DNA of 64,000 bases from Pontibacter ummariensis. GTDB taxonomy: Bacteria; Bacteroidota; Bacteroidia; Cytophagales; Hymenobacteraceae. The notes below the pieces were generated by a model that saw only the letters and a list, made by a program, of their open reading frames with translations, did no database searches and had not been told where the DNA came from. Numbering within the stretch: position 1 is the first letter of the stretch; every line of letters starts with the position of its first letter. Below, piece by piece: positions 8,749 through 17,765 of this stretch. The stretch spans positions 1 to 64,000 of the forward strand of contig NZ_FZOQ01000002.1 of NCBI RefSeq assembly GCF_900188175.1, given 5' to 3'. A program made the position numbers and the translations under genes.

Positions 8749-9506
8749 AGAAGCTAATTATACGCAACCTTCCTAAATCGGTCATATCAGACATCAGGAA
8801 GCCACTGTTAGAAGAATTAGAGAAAGCAAAAGAGGAGGCTATAGAAAAGGACGCTTATGTTAATCTATCTTATTCTCAGGAGGGAGAGGATCTAATTTTA
8901 AACCGCTTAATGGAGCATAGGGTTAATGGGTTTTACATAGATATAGGCGCTCATCACCCTCTTAGATTCTCTAATACTTATAAGTTCTATTTACGGGGCT
9001 GGAGAGGTGTTAATATTGATGCACTTCCCGGAAGTATGGAGATGTTTAACGAGCGAAGACCCAGAGATATTAATATAGAAACTCCTATCTTAGACACTGA
9101 AACTGACAGTCTGACTTACTATATGTTCAACGAGTCTGCTCTTAATACACTAGATAAAAAAAATGCTGATAGAGTAATAAAGGAGTGTCCTCATTATGAT
9201 ATAGTTAATACGATAAGTTTAATGCCCAGAAGATTGGAGTCTATTCTAACGGAACTACATCTCGAGAATAAAAAAATTGATTTTATGAATGTTGATGTGG
9301 AGGGAGTAGACCTGGAAGTGCTACAATCGAATAATTGGGAATTGTACAGGCCACAGTATGTGCTAATAGAAAGTATAGCTACTAGTTTGCTAGATGATTT
9401 TAACTCCGGTATCTATAAATTTCTTGCTGGTAAGGGTTACAAACTAATATCTAAGACCGTTAATACACTTATTTTCGAATCAGAGAATGAGGAAGCTGCA
9501 GAATGA
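8727..9506 (+). CDS. FkbM-family methyltransferase
   Basis: 259 residues. SAM-binding motif GFYIDIGAHHP at about 69-79 and the family signature MNVDVEGVDLEVL at about 187-199 identify an FkbM-type O-methyltransferase. These usually methylate sugar or polyketide hydroxyls. An AAAGGA ribosome-binding site sits just before ATG 8727 inside the wzt 3' end, and the overlap implies translational coupling. Given that position, it is a candidate for adding the terminal methyl cap read by the Wzt C-terminal domain (inference). Confidence 0.85.
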   Translation: MGFKELLKKLIIRNLPKSVISDIRKPLLEELEKAKEEAIEKDAYVNLSYSQEGEDLILNRLMEHRVNGFYIDIGAHHPLRFSNTYKFYLRGWRGVNIDALPGSMEMFNERRPRDINIETPILDTETDSLTYYMFNESALNTLDKKNADRVIKECPHYDIVNTISLMPRRLESILTELHLENKKIDFMNVDVEGVDLEVLQSNNWELYRPQYVLIESIATSLLDDFNSGIYKFLAGKGYKLISKTVNTLIFESENEEAAE

Positions 9507-9579
9507 CTTAAGTAGGGCCAATATATTTAAGTTTGATTGCATAGCTTAGATACTATTAAACAATATAAAGCCTTTATTT

Positions 9580-10560
9580 ATGTTTGAAGAAAAAGGCAGT
9601 TATTTTAATACTCCAATTTTATTTCTGATTTTTAATAGACCAGAAACAACCAAAATAGTTTTTGATCAAATTCGGGCTGCCAGACCCTCAAGGCTTTATT
9701 TAGCTGCAGATGGCCCAAGAAAAGAAAAGAAGGGAGAAAGGTCTATCTGTGAAGAAACCAGGCGCAGTGTTCTAGATAATATTGATTGGGATTGTGAGGT
9801 TCGTACTCTGTTAAGGAACGAAAATTTGGGTTGTGGTGTAGCACCATCAACTGCTATAACATGGTTTTTCGAAAACGAAGAAGCAGGCATCATTTTGGAA
9901 GATGATTGCTTGCCTTCTCTTTCCTTTTTCAGATTTGCTGAATACTGTCTGCAGAAATATTGGCATAACCCACAAGTTATGCATATCGGGGGGAACAATT
10001 TTCTTGACAGAAAGTGGGGAGATAGCTCTTACTTTTATTCAGCATATAACCATATATGGGGCTGGGCAACATGGCGCCGGGCTTGGGAGCTGTATAATTT
10101 TAACTTGCAGTCTTTTAACAACAATGAAGTCAGGCAAGCTTTGAAACAGTACTTCCCCAGGAGTATTAGTAGAGGGTGGTATGATTTATACGTTTCTTTG
10201 TTAAAGAATAAGAACATTGATCAGGAGTATAAGTGGGACTTCTGGGATTACCAATGGACCTTTTGCATCTGGATGAATAAAGGGCTTTGCATTTACCCAA
10301 ATGTTAATTTAGTTTCTAATATAGGCTTCGGGCCGAGTGCAACGCATACTTTCGATGTTACGCATAAATTCAATAACCTTCCTCATCATGAATTGGAAAG
10401 CATATCTTCCCCGCGAACTTTTAAGAGGAATAAAAAAGCCGATATCACATCATCAGAAAATGTGTTTGCTTTAAAGGCTAAGTCACATGTAAGTCTTAAG
10501 GTAAAAGAAATCTATGGTAAATTCTCCGCTTTCTGGAAAGGCATCAAGGCTAATAGGTAA
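9580..10560 (+). CDS. HlpA-like glycosyltransferase (GT-A fold), copy 1
   Basis: 326 residues. The N-terminus TPILFLIFNRPETTK and LYLAADGPR are characteristic of a GT2-like family often annotated as nucleotide-diphospho-sugar or haemolytic-protein HlpA-like transferases. A GIILEDDCLPS acidic motif at about 104-114 is the likely metal/nucleotide site, and WGWATWRRAW is a conserved aromatic motif. It is closely similar along its whole length to the product at 16737-17672. The next gene starts inside its last 47 bases. Donor and acceptor are unknown. Confidence 0.8.
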   Translation: MFEEKGSYFNTPILFLIFNRPETTKIVFDQIRAARPSRLYLAADGPRKEKKGERSICEETRRSVLDNIDWDCEVRTLLRNENLGCGVAPSTAITWFFENEEAGIILEDDCLPSLSFFRFAEYCLQKYWHNPQVMHIGGNNFLDRKWGDSSYFYSAYNHIWGWATWRRAWELYNFNLQSFNNNEVRQALKQYFPRSISRGWYDLYVSLLKNKNIDQEYKWDFWDYQWTFCIWMNKGLCIYPNVNLVSNIGFGPSATHTFDVTHKFNNLPHHELESISSPRTFKRNKKADITSSENVFALKAKSHVSLKVKEIYGKFSAFWKGIKANR

Positions 10561-11422
10561 AGTAGACCGGGAATGGCTTGTAAAGGCATATTCGGGGTCT
10601 TTTGGGATTGATGTTCTTCCATTATTACCGAATAATATTGACTTGGCTCTATATGAAGATATAGAATATAAGTACAGATTCTTTCATCCATTTCATGTTA
10701 CGGGAGATGATAAGTTTTATCAAGGCCTGGAAAAGTTTGATTGGTACTATATGCCATGGAAGTGGGAACATGAGGTGTCTCTAAATTATATAAAAAATAA
10801 CTTAAAAGTTCTGGAGGTAGGTTGTGGTTCCGGAGGATTCCTAAAAAAAGTTAGTAGTAAGGTAGGGAAGGATAATGTTGTTGGCCTTGAACTGAACTCT
10901 GATGCTGTTAGCAGGCTACAAGCAGAAGATTATCTGGTATATGATTCAGACATAACTAAATTTTCTAGTACTAACAAAGATGTGTTTGACCTGGTATGTT
11001 CTTTCCAGGTATTGGAACACATTGCAGATGTTAGAGGCTTTATAAATGCTAAAATTGATTGTTTAAAAAGAGGAGGGAAGCTAATTATTTCAGTACCAAA
11101 TAACGATAGTACTCTCTTCCATATTAATTATGGAGGAGCTTTGAATTATCCGCCGCATCATCTGGGGATGTGGAACAAAGCGTCCCTAAAGGCACTTCAA
11201 GATTTATTCCCAATTAAATTAAAGAAGTTTTACTTTGAGCCGCTTCAGGAATATCATTGGGATTGGTATCTCTCTATCATTGATTACAAAGTAGATAATT
11301 CTTCTTTTAGTCGTTTCTTAAAAAAATATCCCCGTCTAAAAAGTAATCTCCACAGTCTATTGAGACTACTTAAACCAAGTATCAAAGGGCATAGTATAGT
11401 AGCTGTTTACGAAAAGCAATGA
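10514..11422 (+). CDS. class I SAM-dependent methyltransferase
   Basis: 302 residues. SAM motif I VLEVGCGSGGFLKKV (about 98-112) and post-motifs FDLVCSFQVLEHI and GGKLIISVPNND are those of a class I methyltransferase of the Methyltransf_11/23 type. The ATG at 10514 overlaps the preceding glycosyltransferase by 47 bases. A later start is possible, but the residues before the SAM motif look structured. The stop overlaps the next ATG (ATGA at 11419-11422). It probably methylates a sugar residue of the polymer. Confidence 0.85.
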   Translation: MVNSPLSGKASRLIGKVDREWLVKAYSGSFGIDVLPLLPNNIDLALYEDIEYKYRFFHPFHVTGDDKFYQGLEKFDWYYMPWKWEHEVSLNYIKNNLKVLEVGCGSGGFLKKVSSKVGKDNVVGLELNSDAVSRLQAEDYLVYDSDITKFSSTNKDVFDLVCSFQVLEHIADVRGFINAKIDCLKRGGKLIISVPNNDSTLFHINYGGALNYPPHHLGMWNKASLKALQDLFPIKLKKFYFEPLQEYHWDWYLSIIDYKVDNSSFSRFLKKYPRLKSNLHSLLRLLKPSIKGHSIVAVYEKQ

Positions 11423-12681
11423 AGGTCTTGCACATATCAACTTATAAAACTGGCGGGGCCGGGATTGCTGCTTTCAGGCTTCATAAAGGCTTACAGGCTC
11501 TGGGAGTTGAATCAGAGTTTTTGTACCTGAACTCTGAGGCTGGTGAGATCATGAGAAAGGCAGCCCCAGCTCCACCACCGCCATTACCTCTTTATAGAAG
11601 AGTATGGTCAAAATATTTGAATAAGGTTTTGAGACCTTCCAATCAGAGTAAAGAAAGCTCAAAGAAGGAAGAGGTTATTGATGGCAACTTTGAGGCTTTC
11701 ACTTCTCCTGTTTCTATTTATGATATAACCTTGCATCCTGCTTACCAGAGTGCGGACATCGTTAATTTACATTGGGTGTCTGATTTTTTAGATTACCCCA
11801 CTTTTTTTGAAAGGAATAATAAGCCCCTTATTTGGACATTGCATGACATGAATCCTTTCCAGGGAGGGTTTCACTATCAAGGCGATGCACTATCAAATTC
11901 ACATTTAGCAGATATGGATCTAAAGTATCTTGAAATCAAACAAGCAGCTCTATCTTCAGCTAAGAATATTCATATAGTTGCTTTATCTAAATGGATTCTT
12001 GAGATATCATCAAAGAGTACAGTATTTAGGAGCTTTTCGCATTCTTTGATTCCAAACGGTATCGACCCATATCTTTTCAAACCTCTGGACAAGGCCTTTT
12101 CGAGGCAAGTGCTGGGGCTGCCGAAGGACAAAAAGATAGTTTTATTTATTAGTGAAAAATTAAGCGTCTATAGAAAAGGGTTTGACCTTTTACTGAAGAT
12201 GGTGGATAGTTTCAAGGGGCACAAGAATCTGGTGTTTTGTGCTGTAGGCACATATAATTCTGAACAGCAAAATAATGTTGTGTACCTGAATGCCATTCAG
12301 GATGAACGCTTGATACCTATTGTTTACTCAGCGTGCGATGTTTTTGTAGTACCTAGCCGGGAAGACAATTTACCCAATGTAATGCTAGAAGCATTAGCCT
12401 GTGGAACTCCCGTAGTGGCAACTCCTGTTGGCGGTATTCCTGATGCAATCATTCAGGACTACAATGGTATTCTTGCAAAAGATACCTCTCCGGAGTCGTT
12501 ATCCGAAGCACTTCAATTGTTCTTTGATAGGCAGGGCTCATGGTCTGAAGAAAAGATAAGGGAGGATTTTTTAAGCAAGTATGCTGCAGATAAACAGGCT
12601 TTAGCTTACTTGGATTTGTATCAAGAGAGTTTAACTTCCGCAAAGGATTTACCGGCAAAACATAAAAGCGCCTTGGTTTGA
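11419..12681 (+). CDS. GT4-family glycosyltransferase, copy 1 of a duplicated pair
   Basis: 420 residues, GT-B fold. The N-terminus MKVLHISTYKTGGAGIAAFRL is followed by a proline-rich segment (about 49-57, APAPPPPLPL), then LIWTLHDMNPFQGG. The C-terminal donor site is VPSREDNLPNVMLEALACG followed by TPVVATPVGG (about 314-344), containing the EX7E-like arrangement. It has the same domain layout as the gene at 17766-18992, including the STxxxGGAGxAAxRLH start and the TLHDxNPxQGGFH motif. It shares 4-base stop/start overlaps with both neighbours. Confidence 0.9.
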   Translation: MKVLHISTYKTGGAGIAAFRLHKGLQALGVESEFLYLNSEAGEIMRKAAPAPPPPLPLYRRVWSKYLNKVLRPSNQSKESSKKEEVIDGNFEAFTSPVSIYDITLHPAYQSADIVNLHWVSDFLDYPTFFERNNKPLIWTLHDMNPFQGGFHYQGDALSNSHLADMDLKYLEIKQAALSSAKNIHIVALSKWILEISSKSTVFRSFSHSLIPNGIDPYLFKPLDKAFSRQVLGLPKDKKIVLFISEKLSVYRKGFDLLLKMVDSFKGHKNLVFCAVGTYNSEQQNNVVYLNAIQDERLIPIVYSACDVFVVPSREDNLPNVMLEALACGTPVVATPVGGIPDAIIQDYNGILAKDTSPESLSEALQLFFDRQGSWSEEKIREDFLSKYAADKQALAYLDLYQESLTSAKDLPAKHKSALV

Positions 12682-13466
12682 AATTAAGCATCCTAACTAT
12701 CTGCTATAATTCAGAAGCCTACATTGAGAGGGCCATAGAATCTGTGCTACAGCAAAATTACTCGGACTGGGAGCATATAGTTGTTGATGGTGGAAGTACT
12801 GATGGGACTGTAGAAATACTGAAGAAGTACAGTCACGTGAAATGGATTTCTGAGCCCGACCAGGGGCAGTCTGATGCTATGAATAAGGCTTTTGCTTTGG
12901 CCACCGGTGATATAATTGGCTACCTTAATTCAGACGATTTTTATAGCATAAATGCGTTTAGTGAAGTAATTAAATTATTCTCTTGCCTTGAGTCACCTGA
13001 TGTAGTATGTGGGAAGCTTAGAATTCTTTTAGGTGACAGGGAAGCATTCAGGGAGCCAATAGATGATTATAAGTCTGTTTCTCATTTCTGGCTGCATAAA
13101 TTCCCTGCTAACCCCGTCAGCTACTTCTATAAAAGAAAGCTCCAATTAAAAGCCGGAGAGTTTCCCATTGATAATCACCAGACCATGGATTATTGGTTCT
13201 TGTTAAGAGCCTTTAGGGGTGCCAAACTTATGAAGACCGAGACTGAGCTTGGTGTGTTTGACCTGCATGCTGATACAAAGACATATAAGAGAATGGCTCA
13301 GGAAAGCTTAAATGATGACCTCCTCCGGGAATACCTGAACTTTTCCAGGGAGCTACCTCTACCTGACAGGTTAGCTTACCTTTATCCATGGTATCGGCTA
13401 AAGTTTGACATTAACTTTAGAGACTATTTTCAGAAGTATAAATCAAGAGCTGGAAGGCTGATTTAA
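12678..13466 (+). CDS. GT2-family glycosyltransferase
   Basis: 262 residues. Translation starts at TTG (12678) inside TTGA, which also contains the previous stop; the conserved N-terminus KLSILTICYNSEAYIERAI begins right there. It carries VVDGGSTDGTVEIL (about 35-48) and the metal-binding LNSDDFYS (about 84-91). This is a WcaA/WfgS-like inverting GT2. The non-ATG start and tight overlap suggest translation coupled to the GT4 gene before it. Confidence 0.88.
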   Translation: MKLSILTICYNSEAYIERAIESVLQQNYSDWEHIVVDGGSTDGTVEILKKYSHVKWISEPDQGQSDAMNKAFALATGDIIGYLNSDDFYSINAFSEVIKLFSCLESPDVVCGKLRILLGDREAFREPIDDYKSVSHFWLHKFPANPVSYFYKRKLQLKAGEFPIDNHQTMDYWFLLRAFRGAKLMKTETELGVFDLHADTKTYKRMAQESLNDDLLREYLNFSRELPLPDRLAYLYPWYRLKFDINFRDYFQKYKSRAGRLI

Positions 13467-13479
13467 GATAAGATCCTCC

Positions 13480-14313
13480 ATGTCAGTTAAAGCTACCATA
13501 TCAGTTATAATCCCTTGTTATAATTCAGGTGAATTTTTACCTGATGCAGTAAAAAGCGTGCACCAGCAAAATAGCGCTTACCCTTATGATATAATTATAG
13601 TGGATGATGGCTCTACTGATATTGATACAAAAGACCTTTTAGAGCAATACAAGGCACAGAATATCACTGTTATTCACCAGGAAAATAAAGGTCCTGCAGC
13701 AGCAAGAAACACAGGCGTAAGAGCATCTCAGACTGAATTCCTCTTGTTTCTTGATTGTGATAACAAAATACGACCTGACTATATTAGTAAGGCACTAATG
13801 GTTATGAAGTATAATAGAGAAGTTGGAGTGGTGTATGGAGCACCAAGCTTCTTTGGCGATTCTACGGAAGCACGCTTTACCCCTGGAGACTTTAATCTAT
13901 TTACCATACACAAAGGCAATAACATCGATATGTGTGCTGTGGTGAGAAGAGCTGCCTGGGATAGTGTAGGTGGTTTTGATGAAAACAGGTTACTAATAGG
14001 CCACGAGGACTGGGACTTCTGGATAATGCTAGGAGCAAAAGGCTGGAAATTTCATTTTATAGAGGAGGTATTATATGATTATAGAATCAGGCAAAATTCT
14101 GTAATTGTTAACGCAAACGAAGGAAATAAAGTGGAAAGAGTATTAGATTATTTCCATATTAAACACAGGGAACTACTCCTTAGGAATTATGATTTGCTTT
14201 ACAACAAAAAGCTTTTTTACGAGAAGGAGCATAAGAATCCTTTCCGTCTTTTCGTGAAGTATTGTTATCATAAGTACTTGGTTAAACTACTTAGGTTTAA
14301 TATTGGGAGGTAA
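13480..14313 (+). CDS. GT2-family glycosyltransferase
   Basis: 277 residues. It shows ISVIIPCYNSGEFLPDAV, IVDDGSTD (about 39-46), a DxD-like LDCDN (about 92-96), and a GxxxxHEDWDFWI acceptor-site motif at about 172-181. The product at 26776-27609 has exactly the same length and the same motifs (FFGD, GHEDW), so the two are paralogues. After it the operon has a 206-base gap. Confidence 0.88.
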   Translation: MSVKATISVIIPCYNSGEFLPDAVKSVHQQNSAYPYDIIIVDDGSTDIDTKDLLEQYKAQNITVIHQENKGPAAARNTGVRASQTEFLLFLDCDNKIRPDYISKALMVMKYNREVGVVYGAPSFFGDSTEARFTPGDFNLFTIHKGNNIDMCAVVRRAAWDSVGGFDENRLLIGHEDWDFWIMLGAKGWKFHFIEEVLYDYRIRQNSVIVNANEGNKVERVLDYFHIKHRELLLRNYDLLYNKKLFYEKEHKNPFRLFVKYCYHKYLVKLLRFNIGR

Positions 14314-14391
14314 TTTCAAAAGAATCTAATTGACCCCTTTTAGACTGTCTATTTTAAAGTCTTTTAGGTATATTAAAAGCTACTGCTGACT

Positions 14392-14399
14392 TATATTTG
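14392..14399 (+). promoter_or_regulatory. candidate -7 box (TATATTTG)
   Basis: An exact TAnnTTTG match lies in the 206-base gap before the acyltransferase gene, 121 bases upstream of its ATG. No clear TTTG -33 box is found 19-21 bases upstream, so this is weak. It could start a second transcript inside the locus. Confidence 0.25.
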
Positions 14400-14519
14400 A
14401 GTTTGTAGAAAAAGGTAAGGTGTCATGAGAAAGGCTATTGTAACTGTTCCATTAACAGCATAAACCATAGTTCCATTACAATAGGTTAACTTGTTGATTA
14501 TTGAATTTATTCTTATTAT

Positions 14520-15656
14520 ATGGTAAGTACTCACTATAATAACTTTGGTTTTTTAAGACTTTTGTTTGCTTTATTTGTAATTATAACCCACTCTTATACG
14601 TTAACAGGAGTTTTCTACAATGATGGTTTATACCAATTCACAGGAAGCCAAATTACATTTTCAAGGGTTGGGCTATGTGGTTTTTTTACTATAAGTGGCT
14701 ACTTGATTTTTGAAAGTCTAAATAGAAGTATTAGTATTTTTGATTATTTCAGGAAAAGAATATTAAGAATTTATCCAGCCCTGATTGTTGTATTAATCTT
14801 AACAGCTATAGGCTTTTCTTTGCTTTCAAAAAAATATAGTGTTATCGGTTATTTTACTCTAACATCTGAACCTTATACTTATATATTAAAGAATCTAATG
14901 CCTTGTACCCCATTTCAAGGTTCAATTTTAGATACGATAAAAGGAAATCCATACCCTCATTATATAAATGGATCAATTTGGACTATAAGATATGAGTTTC
15001 TGTTTTACATTGCGCTCAGTTCACTCTTCTTCATCAAGAAGAGAATAGTACTCATACAGGCTATTTTAATCTCTATTTTTTTACTTCTTTATTTTCTGAA
15101 GTGGCATGTAAGTGAATATTTTCAAAATAATATACTTAGCTTTTTCGGCATTGAACCTTTTATTATAAAGCTTGCGAGCCAACAGAGCGATTATGGACAG
15201 ACAGGTTTTAGACCAGCTGCTCTTATCGATTTTGGGTTATTCTTTACTGCCGGAGCTTTGTTGTCAGCTTTTAACTTAAATACCTTAAGATTTAAGGGTA
15301 TAATAGGATGGATAGCATTTATAATAGCAATTACATTCATCATCTTCAAAAGCTATTCGCTTATTGAGGCCTTAGTATTTCCGGTTGTTATTTTAACTGC
15401 AGGTTTAGGTAACACGAAATGGATAGGTGGGCTCAACTATAAAATTGGAGATCTTTCTTATGGAGTTTATATCTATGGATTTGTTATACAGCAAGTCCTT
15501 TTGCGGTACTTTGAACTAAATCATCTAACTCTAACTTGGGTTACGATGCCCCTAGCATTATTTGCAGGCTTTTTATCTTGGAATCTTATAGAGAAACGTG
15601 CTATGAAACTAAAAGTAAGAAGACAGAATTCAACTAGTATTCCACTACCTGCATAG
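14520..15656 (+). CDS. acyltransferase-3 family membrane protein (OafA-like)
   Basis: 378 residues with about ten hydrophobic helices. The N-terminal LFVIITHSYTLTG holds the catalytic His near residue 21, and GYLIFESLNRS plus RKRILRIYPAL carry the conserved Arg segment of the family. Such proteins O-acetylate or otherwise acylate sugars of lipid-linked glycans at the inner membrane. No SGNH domain is fused. The coding sequence is very AT-rich. A 206-base gap precedes it and a 52-base gap follows. Confidence 0.88.
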   Translation: MVSTHYNNFGFLRLLFALFVIITHSYTLTGVFYNDGLYQFTGSQITFSRVGLCGFFTISGYLIFESLNRSISIFDYFRKRILRIYPALIVVLILTAIGFSLLSKKYSVIGYFTLTSEPYTYILKNLMPCTPFQGSILDTIKGNPYPHYINGSIWTIRYEFLFYIALSSLFFIKKRIVLIQAILISIFLLLYFLKWHVSEYFQNNILSFFGIEPFIIKLASQQSDYGQTGFRPAALIDFGLFFTAGALLSAFNLNTLRFKGIIGWIAFIIAITFIIFKSYSLIEALVFPVVILTAGLGNTKWIGGLNYKIGDLSYGVYIYGFVIQQVLLRYFELNHLTLTWVTMPLALFAGFLSWNLIEKRAMKLKVRRQNSTSIPLPA

Positions 15657-15708
15657 TAGATAATTACTTATTTTATCATTCTCATAACTTCATCTCCTTA
15701 TATTACCT

Positions 15709-16716
15709 GTGTCTACAAGCATCGCTTTTACTATTTGTTCTATTAATTACCTTTCCCAAGCTATTACTCTGGGTAATTCTTTAAAAAGCTCTAATCCGGA
15801 GGTAGCATTTAGAATATACTTGGTAGATAAGCTACAAGGAAGAGAGGATGTTAAGAAAAGGGTTCCTTTCACGACGGTAGAAATAGAAAACGTTCCTGTT
15901 ACTGATTTCAGTGGCATGATTTTTCGCTACAACATAGTAGAATTAAACACAGCTGTAAAGCCTTTTATAATTGATTATATATTCAAAACAGAAGAAGGTG
16001 TAAAGAATATCATCTATTTTGATCCAGACATCATGGTATTGGGAAGTTTGGAAGAATTATTTATAAACCTAGAATCTCATACAGTAGTTTTAACTCCCCA
16101 TATATTGAACCCTAGTGAAGATCATCCTTATGGGCAACTTGAGAGGAGTTTTTTGATAGGAGGTACTTTTAATTTAGGATTTATTGGTATTTCTAAAAAA
16201 GACGAGTCCTTTAGATTCTTAAAGTGGTGGCAAGAACGACTGGTGCATCAGTGTTATGGGAATAATGATATGCATCTTTTTTACGATCAGAAATGGTTAA
16301 ACTTAGCCATCATATTTTTCCAAAAAATCTTAATTGAAATGAGCCCTGGTTATAATATGGCTGGCTGGAATTTGCATGAGAGAGTAATCACGGAAAAATC
16401 AGGTAATAAGTACATCATCAATCACAAGTATGAGTTAATTTTTTATCATTTTAGTGGTGTAAAACCGCAGTCGGATGATGTGTCTACGTACTCAAAATAT
16501 TCTTTTGAGGAAAGGCCTGATCTTAAAGATATTATTGATCTTTATCGGAGAAGTTTAATTGAAAATCAAAATGATTTCTATTCTTCTTATAAATGCTATT
16601 ACTCACAGTTTTATAAAGGACCCACCATATATTATCCACGCTACCATTGGATTACCCTTTATAGAAGAACACGAGTTAATTTAGGCAAGATTAAGAAGAT
16701 GTTATCGAAAAGATAA
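15709..16716 (+). CDS. glycosyltransferase, GT8-like / nucleotide-diphospho-sugar transferase
   Basis: 335 residues with a GTG start (15709), the only start that keeps SIAFTICSINYLSQAITLG intact. IIYFDPDIMVLGSLEEL (about 101-117) contains the DxD metal site typical of GT8 and related GT-A enzymes. GGTFNLGFIGI and FYHFSG (about 246) match the conserved C-terminal parts of this group. It probably transfers a hexose, but neither donor nor acceptor can be read from sequence. Confidence 0.78.
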   Translation: MSTSIAFTICSINYLSQAITLGNSLKSSNPEVAFRIYLVDKLQGREDVKKRVPFTTVEIENVPVTDFSGMIFRYNIVELNTAVKPFIIDYIFKTEEGVKNIIYFDPDIMVLGSLEELFINLESHTVVLTPHILNPSEDHPYGQLERSFLIGGTFNLGFIGISKKDESFRFLKWWQERLVHQCYGNNDMHLFYDQKWLNLAIIFFQKILIEMSPGYNMAGWNLHERVITEKSGNKYIINHKYELIFYHFSGVKPQSDDVSTYSKYSFEERPDLKDIIDLYRRSLIENQNDFYSSYKCYYSQFYKGPTIYYPRYHWITLYRRTRVNLGKIKKMLSKR

Positions 16717-16736
16717 AATTATTTTAAAAGGTCTTT

Positions 16737-17672
16737 ATGCTTAACACCCCAGTACTGTTTCTAGTATTTAATCGGCCTGATCAAACTCGCAAAGTATTTA
16801 AAAAAATACGTGAAGCTAAGCCAAAGAAATTGTTTGTAGCTGCAGATGGCCCTCGTTCAGCAAAGGATGGTGAAAATGAAAAGTGTGAACTTGTTCGTAA
16901 AATTGCGACAGATGTTGATTGGGACTGTGAGCTTTATACTTTATTTAGAAAAGAGAATCTCGGATGCGGGCTAGCTGTTTCTAGTGCTATCACTTGGTTT
17001 TTCGACAATGTTGAACAAGGAATTATTCTGGAAGATGATACCATGCCTAATATTAGTTTCTTTCATTTTTGCGAGAATATGCTGCAGATGTACAAAAGTG
17101 ACGATGGTATTATGCATATTAGTGGAAATAATTTTCAGTTTGGCAAAAGAGTTGGTGATGGGGCCTATTATTTTTCAAAATTTGCCCACGTTTGGGGTTG
17201 GGCTACATGGAAAAGAGCTTGGAATAAATATAATTATGATATAGCTTCTTGGTCACCCGTCAAGATCGATATTGCTTTTTTAGCTTTAAAAGAAGATCTT
17301 CAGAGAAATTATTGGAAGTCTATTTTTAGTAGTATAGAAGAAGGTATTATCGACACATGGGACTATCAATGGCAATTGTCAATCTGGTACTATAAAGGGA
17401 AATGTATTATTCCAAATAAAAACCTAATTCAAAATATTGGATTTGGGGAGGGAGCCACGCATACTGTTGCACGCAGTAAAATACTAGAATCAATGAGGCC
17501 TAAAAGATTAAGCAACTTTATTGAGCCATTGTCTATTGATATTAATGATAAAGCAGATACTGATTATTTTAATTATATCTTTTTATCAAGACCACCTTTA
17601 GATCGAAAAAGCAAAATAACTAGTATCTTAAGGAGAATTAAGGTAATTCTTTCTTTGAGAAATGGTGCATGA
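16737..17672 (+). CDS. HlpA-like glycosyltransferase, copy 2
   Basis: 311 residues, plainly homologous to the product at 9580-10560. Both share TPVLFLVFNRP, LFVAADGPR, KENLGCGLAVSSAITWFFDN, GIILEDDTMP (about 96-105) and WGWATWKRAWN. The C-terminal 40 residues differ. The gene is more AT-rich than copy 1. As with copy 1, a GT4 gene of matching type follows, although the class I methyltransferase found between the two in the first module is missing here. Confidence 0.8.
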   Translation: MLNTPVLFLVFNRPDQTRKVFKKIREAKPKKLFVAADGPRSAKDGENEKCELVRKIATDVDWDCELYTLFRKENLGCGLAVSSAITWFFDNVEQGIILEDDTMPNISFFHFCENMLQMYKSDDGIMHISGNNFQFGKRVGDGAYYFSKFAHVWGWATWKRAWNKYNYDIASWSPVKIDIAFLALKEDLQRNYWKSIFSSIEEGIIDTWDYQWQLSIWYYKGKCIIPNKNLIQNIGFGEGATHTVARSKILESMRPKRLSNFIEPLSIDINDKADTDYFNYIFLSRPPLDRKSKITSILRRIKVILSLRNGA

Positions 17673-17765
17673 TGAGTGTCTGCTTATCTTTTATTAAATC
17701 TTGTTGCCAAGCTTCTATTTGTTATAAAATTATTTAAAGTCGAAGCTGTCTTTGAAAAATGATTG